From: Pseudomonas mandelii
GTDB lineage: Bacteria; Pseudomonadota; Gammaproteobacteria; Pseudomonadales; Pseudomonadaceae
Direction of reading: 5' to 3'
NCBI RefSeq assembly: GCF_900106065.1
Contig: NZ_LT629796.1
Span: 1,834,001 to 1,898,000 of the forward strand
DNA length: 64,000 nt
In this document: in pieces, positions 56,021 to 64,000 of the stretch
How the letters are laid out: the number at the start of each line of letters is the position of its first letter
Numbering within the stretch: position 1 is the first letter of the stretch
Notes under the pieces: model-generated
Databases searched by the model: none
Told to the model about the DNA's origin: nothing
The model's input: the letters and a program-made list of their open reading frames with translations, nothing else
Made by a program: the position numbers and the translations under genes

Positions 56021-56886
56021 AAATTCTTATCTGCGGTCAGCACGGTCAGGTTTCGCGTGAGTTGCAGCTTCGCCTGGGTGCTGTTGGCGAATGGGTTGTT
56101 TTGGGTCGCGATCAGCTCGATCTGGCTCAGCCGCAACAGATTCGTCAGCAAGTGCAGCGCGTTCGCCCGGACCTGATCATCAACGCGGCCGCTCACACCG
56201 CAGTCGATCAAGCTGAAAGCGAGCCGGCGTTGGCGTTTGCCATCAACGCGACCGGGCCGGGTATTTTGGCCGAAGAAGCGTCGGCGCTGGGTATCCCGCT
56301 GATTCACTACTCCACCGATTATGTCTTCGACGGCAGCAAAGCCGAGCCTTACAACGAAGCCGATTTGCCCAACCCGCTCGGCGTTTACGGCAAGAGCAAG
56401 CTGGCCGGCGAGCAAGCGATCAGCGCGGTACAAGGCCAGCACCTGATCCTGCGCACCAGTTGGGTCTACTCGACTCACGGTCGTAATTTCCTGCTGACCA
56501 TGCAACGCCTGCTGCAAGAAAAGCCGGAGATGCGCATTGTCGCTGACCAGATCGGCGCGCCCACCTGGGCCGGCACGATCGCCAGCAGCACCGTCGCACT
56601 GATCGAACGCTGGCAAGCGGGACAGGCCGGGGCCTGGGGCACGTATCACTTGACCGCTCAGGGTGAGACTTCCTGGTTCGGTTTCGCCCAGGCCATCGGC
56701 CAGGCACTGCGGGATCAGGGCAAGCCTTGCGCAAACCTGCTACCGATCCCCTCCAGCGACTATCCGACGCCGGCCGCCCGGCCATTGAACTCGCGCCTGG
56801 ATTGCAGCCGCCTGCAACGCGAATGGGGCGTCAGTCAGCCTGACTGGCAAACCGCGCTGCGCGAGTGTCTTGACGAGCAAGCCTAG
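56017..56886 (+). CDS. rmlD: dTDP-4-dehydrorhamnose reductase
   Basis: Final step, giving dTDP-L-rhamnose for O-antigen, core or rhamnolipid synthesis. The 289-residue SDR has GQHGQVSREL near the start, STDYVFDG, and YGKSKLAGE (catalytic Tyr and Lys). It ends 30 bases before dctB, with a hairpin in between. Confidence 0.97.
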   Translation: MKILICGQHGQVSRELQLRLGAVGEWVVLGRDQLDLAQPQQIRQQVQRVRPDLIINAAAHTAVDQAESEPALAFAINATGPGILAEEASALGIPLIHYSTDYVFDGSKAEPYNEADLPNPLGVYGKSKLAGEQAISAVQGQHLILRTSWVYSTHGRNFLLTMQRLLQEKPEMRIVADQIGAPTWAGTIASSTVALIERWQAGQAGAWGTYHLTAQGETSWFGFAQAIGQALRDQGKPCANLLPIPSSDYPTPAARPLNSRLDCSRLQREWGVSQPDWQTALRECLDEQA

Positions 56887-56893
56887 GCATAAT

Positions 56894-56913
56894 GCGCCTG
56901 TACCCACAGGCGC
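56894..56913 (+). promoter_or_regulatory. hairpin covering the dctB ribosome binding site
   Basis: Eight-base stem GCGCCTGT/ACAGGCGC with loop ACCC, ending three bases before the dctB ATG. The only SD-like AGG lies in the 3' arm, so the fold would hide it. No T run follows, so it is not a terminator. Translational damping of dctB is the inference. Confidence 0.55.
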
Positions 56914-56916
56914 CCG

Positions 56917-58731
56917 ATGCTCATGACTCCGACCCTTCCCCGCAGACCCCGCTGGCGCAGCCTCGCACTGCTTGCGCTGTGCCTGGCGCCGTTGCTGTGG
57001 CCGCTGGAGCATCTGGCCGAGCGTTACTACCGCAGCGAGCTGGCCGGGCAGAACCGTCAGACCCTCGACCTTTACGTTGCCAACCTGCTGGGCACGCTGC
57101 ACCGTTATGAAGTGTTGCCGCAGATCCTCGGCGACCTGCCGGCCCTGCGCGCAGTGCTCGGGGCGCCGGATGACAGCGTCACCCAAGGCAATGCCAATCG
57201 CCTGTTGAAAAACATCAGCGCCCAGACCGGCGCCGAAGTCATGTACCTGATGGACACCACGGGCAAGACCCTGGCCGCATCGAACTGGGACAAACACGAC
57301 AGTTTCGTCGGCCGCAATTTTTCCTTCCGTCCGTATTTCAGCGAAGCCATGGCCGGACGGCTCGGGCGCTTTTTCGGCTTAGGCACCACGTCAGCCAAGC
57401 GCGGCTATTTCTTCGCCGCCGCCGTGCGCAACGGCGAGAAAATCATCGGCGTACTGGTGGTCAAGGTCGACCTGGACCACACCGAAAGCCTGTGGGGTAA
57501 AACCCCGGAACAACTGCTGCTGACCGACCATAACGGTGTGGTCATCCTCACGTCGCGGCCTGAGTGGCGATTCCGCTCGACCCGGCCCTTGAGCGAAGAA
57601 GAAAGCAAAGCGATCACTGCGATCCAGCCGTACCCGACCCGCGATCCGAAACCATTGAGGCTCAACCCCAACGCCTGGCTGACTCAAACCCAGCAGATCG
57701 CCGAAACCGGCTGGAACGTCAGCATCCTCGCCCCCCGCACCCTGATCGACCGCCCGGTGCGTACCGTTGTCGCCATTGGCGGCGCGACGTTGCTGGTCTT
57801 GATGTTGCTGCTCGGCCTGATGATGCAGCGCCGCCGCCATTACCTCGAACGCATCGCCTTCGAAGCCAAGGCGCGGCGCGAGCTGGAAGGCCGGGTCGCC
57901 GAGCGGACCAGTGACCTCGAAGGCCTCAACCGTCGATTGAAACAGGAAGTGCTGGAGCGCGAACATGCCCAGCAGGAACTGGTGCGCGCCCAGGACGACT
58001 TGGTGCAGGCCGGCAAGTTGTCGGCGCTGGGGACGATGTCGGCGAGCATCAGCCACGAATTGAATCAACCGTTGGCCGCCATTCGCAGCTACGCGGAAAA
58101 CGCCGAAGTGCTGCTCGATCATCAGCGCACCGACGATGCCCGCGGCAACCTCAAGCTGATCAGCGAACTGACCGGACGCATGGCGTCGATCATTGCTCAT
58201 TTGCGCGCCTTCGCCCGGCGCGATCGCCATGCGCCGGAAAGTGTCGCCCTGCAACCAGCGCTGGATGACGCCCTGGCGTTGCTGGCCAAGCGTCGGCGCA
58301 GCATGGAAGTCGAACTGATCCGCGATTTGCCGGCGGCCACGTTGTGGGTCGAGGCCGGGGAAACCCGTCTGCGCCAGGTGCTCGGCAACCTGTTGGCCAA
58401 CGCGCTGGACGCGCTGACCGAAAAAGGCCCGCCGCGTAAACTCTGGTTGAGTGCCCAATCCACCGCGGACGGCGTCACGCTGTACATTCGCGACAACGGC
58501 CCCGGCTTCTGCATGGAAGCCCTTGGTCGCGCCAGCGAGCCCTTCTACACCACCAAGACCCGCACCCAGGGGCTTGGCCTGGGGTTGGCGATTTGCGAAA
58601 CCCTGATGCGCGCCTTCGGCGGTGAACTGTCGTTCGCCAACCACAAGGAAGGCGGCGCCCTGATTACCCTGAAGTTGCGCGCAGGCGCACCGGGTGTGAG
58701 CCTGCAACCGTCCGAGGACCGAAGTGCATGA
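56917..58731 (+). CDS. dctB: sensor histidine kinase, DctB-like
   Basis: A 604-residue membrane kinase. A transmembrane helix (about 13-33), a periplasmic double-PDC/Cache sensor (about 40-280), a second transmembrane helix (about 283-303), a coiled coil (about 315-365), then HisKA with His380 (SISHELNQPL) and HATPase_c (N, DNGPGF, GLGLGLAIC). This is the DctB architecture for C4-dicarboxylate sensing. A shorter start two codons on is possible. It overlaps dctD by four bases. Confidence 0.92.
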   Translation: MLMTPTLPRRPRWRSLALLALCLAPLLWPLEHLAERYYRSELAGQNRQTLDLYVANLLGTLHRYEVLPQILGDLPALRAVLGAPDDSVTQGNANRLLKNISAQTGAEVMYLMDTTGKTLAASNWDKHDSFVGRNFSFRPYFSEAMAGRLGRFFGLGTTSAKRGYFFAAAVRNGEKIIGVLVVKVDLDHTESLWGKTPEQLLLTDHNGVVILTSRPEWRFRSTRPLSEEESKAITAIQPYPTRDPKPLRLNPNAWLTQTQQIAETGWNVSILAPRTLIDRPVRTVVAIGGATLLVLMLLLGLMMQRRRHYLERIAFEAKARRELEGRVAERTSDLEGLNRRLKQEVLEREHAQQELVRAQDDLVQAGKLSALGTMSASISHELNQPLAAIRSYAENAEVLLDHQRTDDARGNLKLISELTGRMASIIAHLRAFARRDRHAPESVALQPALDDALALLAKRRRSMEVELIRDLPAATLWVEAGETRLRQVLGNLLANALDALTEKGPPRKLWLSAQSTADGVTLYIRDNGPGFCMEALGRASEPFYTTKTRTQGLGLGLAICETLMRAFGGELSFANHKEGGALITLKLRAGAPGVSLQPSEDRSA

Positions 58732-60122
58732 CCATCGATAACCGTGTCCAGGTCGTGCTGATCGACGACGATCCCCACCTGCGCCAGGCTTTGAGCCAGA
58801 CGCTGGACCTGGCGGGCCTGAAAATCCTGCCACTGGCCGAAGCCAAGGGCCTGGCCGGGCAACTGGAGCGCGACTGGCCCGGCGTGGTGGTCAGCGACAT
58901 CCGCATGCCGGGCATGGACGGCCTCGAACTGCTGACCGAACTGCATGCCCAGGACCCTGAGTTGCCCGTGTTGCTGATCACCGGCCACGGCGATGTGCCG
59001 CTGGCCGTGCAAGCGATGCGTGCCGGGGCGTATGACTTCCTGGAAAAACCCTTCGCCAGCGACGCGCTGCTGGACAGCGTTCGCCGCGCCTTGGCCCTGC
59101 GCCGACTGGTTCTGGATAACCGCAGCCTGCGTCTGGCCCTGAGCGATCGCAATGAACTGAGCACCCGCCTGGTCGGGCAATCGGCGCCGATGCTGCGCTT
59201 GCGCGAGCAAATTGGTGCGCTGGCGGCGACCAAGGCTGACGTGCTGATTCTTGGCGAAACCGGTGCCGGCAAAGAAGTCGTGGCCCGCGCGCTGCACGAT
59301 TTGTCGAGCCGACGTAGCGGTCCGTTTGTAGCGATCAACGCCGGGGCCTTGGCTGAGTCTGTGGTGGAAAGCGAGCTGTTCGGTCACGAGCCGGGGGCCT
59401 TCACCGGCGCGCAAAAGCGTCGCATCGGCAAATTCGAATTCGCCAACGGCGGCACGTTGTTTCTCGATGAAATCGAAAGCATGAGCCTGGATGTGCAGGT
59501 GAAACTGCTGCGCTTGCTTCAGGAGCGCGTGGTCGAGCGTTTGGGCGGCAATCAACTGATCCCGTTGGACATCCGCATCATCGCCGCGACCAAGGAAGAC
59601 CTGCGTCAATCCGCCGATCAAGGGCGCTTCCGGGCCGACTTGTATTACCGCCTGAACGTCGCGCCGCTGCGTATTCCGCCGCTGCGTGAGCGCGGCGAAG
59701 ACGCGCTGGTGCTGTTCCAGTATTTCGCCGACGAAGCCAGCGCCCGCCATGGCTTGCCGCCCCATGAACTGCAACCGGGGCAACGCGCCCTGCTGCTGCG
59801 CCACACCTGGCCGGGCAACGTGCGTGAACTGCAAAACGCCGCCGAACGTTTTGCCCTGGGCCTGGAACTGGCCCTGGACAACAACACACCGCAGGGCGCT
59901 GCCGGCATGACCGTCGAAGTGGTCAGCGGCGGCCTGAGCGAGCAAGTGGAAAACTTCGAGAAATCGTTGATTGCCGCCGAACTGGCGCGCTCTCACAGCT
60001 CGGTGCGCAGCCTCGCCGAGGCCCTCGGCATTCCGCGCAAGACTCTGCACGACAAACTGCGCAAGCACGGCCTGAACTTCGCCGACGGTGGCTCCAGCAG
60101 CCACACCGACGAACTCGATTGA
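58728..60122 (+). CDS. dctD: sigma-54-dependent response regulator, DctD-like
   Basis: A 464-residue NtrC-family activator with receiver Asp57 (VVVSDIRMPGMDG), AAA+ domain with Walker A GETGAGKE at 176-183 and the sigma-54-contacting GAFTGA at 223-228, and a Fis-type helix-turn-helix near 425-455 (SLAEALGIPRKTLHDKL). Pairs with DctB and would activate sigma-54 promoters of dicarboxylate transport genes. No dctA or dctPQM follows in this window. Confidence 0.94.
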   Translation: MTIDNRVQVVLIDDDPHLRQALSQTLDLAGLKILPLAEAKGLAGQLERDWPGVVVSDIRMPGMDGLELLTELHAQDPELPVLLITGHGDVPLAVQAMRAGAYDFLEKPFASDALLDSVRRALALRRLVLDNRSLRLALSDRNELSTRLVGQSAPMLRLREQIGALAATKADVLILGETGAGKEVVARALHDLSSRRSGPFVAINAGALAESVVESELFGHEPGAFTGAQKRRIGKFEFANGGTLFLDEIESMSLDVQVKLLRLLQERVVERLGGNQLIPLDIRIIAATKEDLRQSADQGRFRADLYYRLNVAPLRIPPLRERGEDALVLFQYFADEASARHGLPPHELQPGQRALLLRHTWPGNVRELQNAAERFALGLELALDNNTPQGAAGMTVEVVSGGLSEQVENFEKSLIAAELARSHSSVRSLAEALGIPRKTLHDKLRKHGLNFADGGSSSHTDELD

Positions 60123-60162
60123 GCTACCGTCCCATCATCATCTTTAAAAAAGAGACCCGTGA

Positions 60163-60618
60163 ATGAGCCGCGACAGTCGTCACCTGGAATCAGTCCTCCA
60201 CCGCGATATTCCGTTGACCCGGGACATGGGCCTCAAAGTGCTCGACTGGCACGACCAGCAACTGCGACTGCACTTGCCGCTGGAGGCCAACGTCAATCAC
60301 AAAAGCACCATGTTCGGCGGCAGCCTGTACTGCGGCGCGGTGCTGGCAGGTTGGGGCTGGCTGCATTTGCGCTTGCACGAAGAAGGGATTGAAGGCGGGC
60401 ACATTGTGATTCAGGAAGGGCACATCACTTATCCGCTGCCGGTGACCATGGACGCGATTGCGATTTGCCAGGCGCCGAGCGCCGTGGTGTGGAAGAAGTT
60501 TCTGGCGATGTATCAGCGCTATGGACGGGCGCGGCTGGCGTTGCATTCGCGGATCGTCAATGCCGATAGTGATGAGGATGCGGTGAGGTTTACCGGGCAG
60601 TACGTCTTGCACCGTTAA
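60163..60618 (+). CDS. hotdog-fold thioesterase (YiiD C-terminal type)
   Basis: A 151-residue protein of the YiiD C-terminal domain type, a hotdog-fold putative thioesterase (LPLEANVNHKSTMFGGSLYCGA, then VIQEGHITYPLPV). Acyl-thioester substrate unknown. Monocistronic after dctD. Confidence 0.88.
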   Translation: MSRDSRHLESVLHRDIPLTRDMGLKVLDWHDQQLRLHLPLEANVNHKSTMFGGSLYCGAVLAGWGWLHLRLHEEGIEGGHIVIQEGHITYPLPVTMDAIAICQAPSAVVWKKFLAMYQRYGRARLALHSRIVNADSDEDAVRFTGQYVLHR

Positions 60619-60625
60619 AGACACA

Positions 60626-60773
60626 AAACCTGTGGCGAGGGAGCTTGCTCCCGCCGGCCGGTCCGCGCTCGGGCGCAGCAGTCGCACATCAGGCAGCCGG
60701 GGTTAACTGATGCTGCGCGGAGTCTAGGTTTTGGGGCCGCTTCGCAGCCCAGCGGGAGCAAGCTCCCGCCACA
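60626..60773. repeat. large REP-like inverted repeat, third class
   Basis: Left arm 60626-60653 and right arm 60752-60773 are complementary (arms contain GGGAGCTTGCTCCCGC and GCGGGAGCAAGCTCCC). It is based on GAGCTTGCTC rather than the GAGCCTGCTCGC unit. About 100 bases separate the arms. It lies between the convergent thioesterase and cysQ genes. Confidence 0.88.
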
Positions 60774-60786
60774 GGTTTGGGTGAAC

Positions 60787-61614
60787 TCAGGATCGGGCCA
60801 GTTCCAGTAACTTCTCTCGCCACGCAGCCTTCGCCGGCAGCGCCAGAAAAAACTCATTCAGCAACGATTCCCGCGCCGGATAACAAAAAGGCTTCCCGCT
60901 CAAATCCAGCACTTCACCACCCGCCCCTTCCAGCACACCTTGGGCCGCCGCCGTGTCCCACTGCGAGGTCGGCGCCAGGCGCGGATAACAATCCGCCGCC
61001 CCTTCAGCCAGCAAACAGAACTTCAACGAACTGCCGATATTAGCCAGTTGCAACTCACCCAGACTGGCGCTCAAACCGGCCAGCAAACGTTCCTGCTCGG
61101 GGCTTGAATGCCGGCGGCTGGCGACCACGGTAAACGCCTCGCCCGCAGCAGGAATCTCACGAACCTGAATCGGCAACGCCTCGGCACCTTGATCACCGCG
61201 CCACGCGCCCAGACCGGCACCACCGACATAAAACCGCCCGTTGGTCGGCATCGACACCACGCCAAACACCACCCGGCCCTCCTCGATCAGCGCGATGTTG
61301 ACGGTGAACTCTTCGCTGCCGGAGATGAACTCCTTGGTCCCGTCCAACGGGTCCACCAGCCACCAACGCTGCCAGCCGGCTCGCACGCTTTGGGGAATGT
61401 TGGCGTCTTCTTCGGACAGCACCGGAATACTCGGGTCCAGTGCCGTCAGTCCGTCCAGGATCAGATGGTGGGCGGCCAGATCGGCTGCGGTGACGGGCGA
61501 ATCGTCAGCCTTGGCGGTCACCGCCGTGCCGATGCGCCAGAACGGCAAAATCGCTTCGCCAGCCTTCAACGCCAGCTCAATCACAGGCGCCATCAATGGA
61601 TGCGGGAACGTCAT
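60787..61614 (-). CDS. cysQ: 3'(2'),5'-bisphosphate nucleotidase CysQ
   Basis: Hydrolyses 3'-phosphoadenosine 5'-phosphate, a by-product of sulfate assimilation. The 275-residue inositol monophosphatase-fold enzyme has the metal-binding DPLDGTKEF and the late WDTAA motif. The ATG overlaps the nudE stop by four bases. The order nudE-cysQ is common in gammaproteobacteria. Confidence 0.95.
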   Translation of the reverse strand: MTFPHPLMAPVIELALKAGEAILPFWRIGTAVTAKADDSPVTAADLAAHHLILDGLTALDPSIPVLSEEDANIPQSVRAGWQRWWLVDPLDGTKEFISGSEEFTVNIALIEEGRVVFGVVSMPTNGRFYVGGAGLGAWRGDQGAEALPIQVREIPAAGEAFTVVASRRHSSPEQERLLAGLSASLGELQLANIGSSLKFCLLAEGAADCYPRLAPTSQWDTAAAQGVLEGAGGEVLDLSGKPFCYPARESLLNEFFLALPAKAAWREKLLELARS

Positions 61615-62177
61615 GGCAGAAACACCCCACGCTGAGTCAGCAGATCACGGGCCAGATACAGCGCCGCCAAGGCACGGCCCTCGGTGAATCGCGGGTTCTG
61701 CGCCAGGGATGAGAGCTCGCGCAGGTTGATCTTGTCCACGCCCATCGGCTCGGGCTCGTCGCCCTCCAGGCGCTCTTCGTACAGATCGGTGGCCAGCACC
61801 ACCTGGATCTTCTGGCTCATGTAACCGGGCGACAACGACAACTCGGTCAGGTGCTCCAGTTGCCGCGCGCCATACCCGGCCTCTTCCTTGAGCTCGCGCT
61901 CGGCCGCCGCCAGCACGTCCTCGCCCGGCTCGATCAAGCCTTTGGGCAACGACAGCTCATAAGCATCGGTGCCGCCACAATACTCTTCGACCAGCACGGC
62001 ATGATCCGCATCGAGCATCGCCACGATCATCACCGCGCCATAGCCGGCGCCTTTGCCGACCAAGCGCTCGTAGGTGCGCTCCACGCCATTGGAAAAGCGC
62101 AGCTTCAGCTCCTCGACGCAGAACAAACGGCTGGTGGCGACGATCTCGCGGGCGAGTACGGTGGGTTTCTGGCGCAT
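61611..62177 (-). CDS. nudE: ADP compounds hydrolase NudE
   Basis: A 188-residue Nudix hydrolase of ADP-ribose, NADH and Ap-n-A type compounds. The Nudix box is complete: Gly, five residues, Glu, seven residues, REL-x-EE-x-G. First gene of nudE-cysQ, divergent from yrfG. Confidence 0.95.
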   Translation of the reverse strand: MRQKPTVLAREIVATSRLFCVEELKLRFSNGVERTYERLVGKGAGYGAVMIVAMLDADHAVLVEEYCGGTDAYELSLPKGLIEPGEDVLAAAERELKEEAGYGARQLEHLTELSLSPGYMSQKIQVVLATDLYEERLEGDEPEPMGVDKINLRELSSLAQNPRFTEGRALAALYLARDLLTQRGVFLP

Positions 62178-62267
62178 GAAAGGCTCCTTGGCGTAAGCGG
62201 GTTACTATACCCGGCCTATCCTGATTGTTGACCTCGGATATCTTTTTTACCGCTGGAGAAGTTTTTT

Positions 62268-62930
62268 ATGTCCCTGCTGCCCTGGCGCGACATCGACACC
62301 GTTCTGCTGGATATGGACGGCACGCTGCTGGACCTGCACTACGACAATCATTTCTGGATGGAGCACCTGCCTCAGCGTTATGCCGAGCTGCACGGGGTCA
62401 GCCGGGCCATGGCCGAGATGGAATTGCAGCCGCTGTTCGAACGCAACGCCGGCCAATTGCAGTGGTATTGCCTGGATTTCTGGAGCGCCGAGCTGAAACT
62501 GCCCGTGCGCGAACTGAAACTGGAAACCGCCCACCTGATCGCCCTGCGACCGGATGCAGACACGTTTCTGGCGGCGATCAAACAGGCGGGCAAGCGCGTG
62601 GTGATGATCACGAATGCGCACCGTGATTCGCTGTCATTGAAGCTGGAACGGATTGAACTGGCGCCCTACTTCGAGCGGTTGATCAGCTCGCATGACTATG
62701 GTTTTCCCAAGGAGAATCCGCAGTTCTGGGAGGCGTTACAGGCCGACATCGGTTTCGACCCGGCGCGCAGCCTGTTTATCGACGACACGTTGCCGATCCT
62801 GCGCAGTGCGCAGAGTTTTGGGGTGGCGCACCTGTTGGCGGTGAGTGAGCCGGACAGTCGCAAAGGGCCGAAGGACACGGCGGAGTTTGCGGCGGTGGGG
62901 GATTATCGGGAGCTTATTGCAGGGCTTTAG
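62268..62930 (+). CDS. yrfG: GMP/IMP nucleotidase (HAD superfamily, YrfG)
   Basis: A 220-residue HAD phosphatase with nucleophile motif DMDGTLLDL at 15-23, MITNAH as motif II and FIDDTLPI as motif IV. E. coli YrfG hydrolyses GMP and IMP; the same role is likely. Divergent from nudE across 90 bases. Confidence 0.92.
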   Translation: MSLLPWRDIDTVLLDMDGTLLDLHYDNHFWMEHLPQRYAELHGVSRAMAEMELQPLFERNAGQLQWYCLDFWSAELKLPVRELKLETAHLIALRPDADTFLAAIKQAGKRVVMITNAHRDSLSLKLERIELAPYFERLISSHDYGFPKENPQFWEALQADIGFDPARSLFIDDTLPILRSAQSFGVAHLLAVSEPDSRKGPKDTAEFAAVGDYRELIAGL

Positions 62931-62943
62931 ACCTTATCGCCTG

Positions 62944-62995
62944 CTTCGCGGGCAAGTCGGAACGCCGCATCGCTCGCTCCGACTTGCCCGCGAAG
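62944..62995. repeat. inverted repeat of the CGCGGGCAAG class
   Basis: Arms 62944-62961 and 62978-62995 (CTTCGCGGGCAAGTCGGA and its complement) with a 16-base loop. Same class as the repeat at 50337, with a diverged inner arm. Lies between convergent yrfG and the LysM gene. Confidence 0.9.
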
Positions 62996-63016
62996 GCCAT
63001 CAAACGGACTTAAGGA

Positions 63017-63457
63017 TTACTCAGGAATCCGCAACGTCTGCCCCGGATAGATCTTGTCCGGATGCTTGAGCATCGGTTTGTTGGCCTCGAAGATTTTTTG
63101 ATACTTGTTGGCATCGCCATACACGCGCAAGGAAATAGCGCTGAGGGTGTCGCCCTTCACGACGGTGACAAACTTTGCGGCCACTACCACCGGCCCGGTC
63201 ACGGTCATCTGATCGTCCACGCTGCCAACTCCAGCGATATTGCCCACCGCCAGCAGAATCTTTTCCTTCTCTTCCTGGCTGCCCACATCACCGGTGACGG
63301 TGACTTTGTCGCCGTCCACCGTAGCCTGCACATTCGGGTTACCCAGGCCGACCTTGCTGATGTGTTCCTTCAACTGCTCACTGGCATTGGCGTTGCCCGG
63401 TGTCAGTAGATCGATAAGTTTTTCGCCTGCTTCTTTCACAAAGCTAAAAATACTCAT
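63017..63457 (-). CDS. BON and LysM domain protein (YgaU/Kbp-like)
   Basis: A 146-residue protein with an N-terminal BON domain (about 20-80) and a C-terminal LysM domain ([20 protein letters not shown] onwards, to IPE). Same domain order and length as E. coli YgaU (Kbp), a cytoplasmic potassium-binding protein. No signal peptide is seen. Confidence 0.92.
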   Translation of the reverse strand: MSIFSFVKEAGEKLIDLLTPGNANASEQLKEHISKVGLGNPNVQATVDGDKVTVTGDVGSQEEKEKILLAVGNIAGVGSVDDQMTVTGPVVVAAKFVTVVKGDTLSAISLRVYGDANKYQKIFEANKPMLKHPDKIYPGQTLRIPE

Positions 63458-63594
63458 GGTGCACGCTCCTTGGGTTTAGGGTTCCAGACGCAAAAGACTA
63501 GACCAAGCTTGAAACCCCCGGTTCCAACCCGACCAATGACGCTGATCCGGCACAAGCGCTAGAATCCCGACCTTCACCGCGCCCTGGAGCGAAG

Positions 63595-64000
63595 ATGGAC
63601 ATCAAGCAGCTGAAATTCCTCATCGCCCTCGACGAAACCCGCCACTTCGGCCAGGCCGCAGCGCGCTGTCATATCACCCAGCCGACCCTGTCCATGCGCC
63701 TGCGCAGCCTCGAAGAAGAACTCGACCTGCCGCTGGTCAATCGTGGCCAGCGCTTCGAAGGCTTCACCGCGCCGGGCGAGCGCGTGTTGGCGTGGGCACG
63801 CACGGTGCTGGCGGCCTACGACGGCTTGCAGGCCGAGGCCGCCGCCTGTCGCGGCAATCTGGTCGGTACGCTGCGGTTGGGCGTGGTGCCGCTGTCGAGT
63901 TTCGATCCGCTGCCGTTGATGCAACGCCTGCATGCCGAACACCCGAACCTGCGCTTTGAACTCTCGGCCCTGAGCTCCGAACAAATCCTCGAACAACTGG
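63595..64000 (+). CDS. LysR family transcriptional regulator (truncated by the window end)
   Basis: The first 135 codons are in the window; the gene runs past the edge. The winged helix reads MDIKQLKFLIALDETRHFGQ, then ITQPTLSMRLRSLEEELDL and LVNRGQRFEGFTAPGERVL. The start of the effector domain follows (LRLGVVPLSSFDP). The ATG lies after GGAGCGAAG. Target unknown. Confidence 0.92.
   Translation, partial: MDIKQLKFLIALDETRHFGQAAARCHITQPTLSMRLRSLEEELDLPLVNRGQRFEGFTAPGERVLAWARTVLAAYDGLQAEAAACRGNLVGTLRLGVVPLSSFDPLPLMQRLHAEHPNLRFELSALSSEQILEQL

Overview
The window reads as chromosomal DNA of a fluorescent-group Pseudomonas (P. fluorescens complex). Reasons: GC-rich codon use throughout, Pseudomonas-type REP/REPIN palindromes between genes (arms built on GTGGGAGCGAGCCTGCTCGC), an OprD porin, aguBA, dtnK-pdxA2-kdgT, and a gene order that, from memory, follows the P. 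aeruginosa PA5131-PA5179 region (gpmI, envC-like, ctpA, hisFA/HB, mutY, amino-acid ABC transporter, rmlBACD, dctBD, cysQ-nudE-yrfG-LysM gene). No replicon origin, rRNA operon, prophage, intact insertion sequence or CRISPR array was seen.

Layout. 0-5.3 kb: gpmI and a cell-wall hydrolysis control block (EnvC-like activator, CtpA protease, YibQ). 5.4-9.4 kb: a solute-binding protein and the hisB-hisH-DUF2164-hisA-hisF operon, minus strand. 9.6-15.5 kb: OFA-family transporter, PanZ-like acetyltransferase, AsmA, MutY and YggX. 15.6-21 kb: tRNA-Phe followed by an accessory patch of small membrane and secreted proteins, a broken DUF1016 nuclease, a hydrolase, two tandem paralogs of unknown function, and a vapBC toxin-antitoxin pair flanked by duplicated terminators. 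21.3-27.5 kb: a GABA-type permease with a good sigma-54 promoter, and a polar amino-acid ABC importer. 27.8-35 kb: FkbM methyltransferase, tRNA-Thr, a redox cluster (two SDRs, DsbA/FrnE-like, tautomerase), a DUF3077 gene behind a structured leader and a 28-codon coupled ORF, and a class II Fic enzyme behind AT-rich repeats. 35-39.2 kb: a four-carbon sugar-acid catabolic operon. 39.7-42.8 kb: a LysR gene facing an operon of 2OG-Fe dioxygenase, GNAT, AzlC and AzlD. 43-47.5 kb: OprD porin, DsbA-like protein, TonB siderophore receptor with a Fur-like box. 48-53.3 kb: aguBA and a 970-residue kinase/M23/aminotransferase fusion. 53.5-60.1 kb: rmlBACD and dctBD. 60.1-64 kb: thioesterase, cysQ-nudE, yrfG, LysM/BON protein and the start of a LysR regulator cut by the window edge.

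How the genes work together. Housekeeping blocks cover glycolysis, histidine synthesis, oxidative DNA and iron-sulfur protection, dTDP-rhamnose synthesis and C4-dicarboxylate sensing. Nitrogen and amino-acid handling recurs: GABA permease, amino-acid ABC importer, agmatine-to-putrescine conversion, and a likely amino-acid hydroxylation/acetylation/export operon. The least explained parts are the DUF3077 leader and coupled micro-ORF, the dioxygenase-GNAT-AzlCD operon, the repeats upstream of fic, and the paralog pair at 18.9-19.8 kb.
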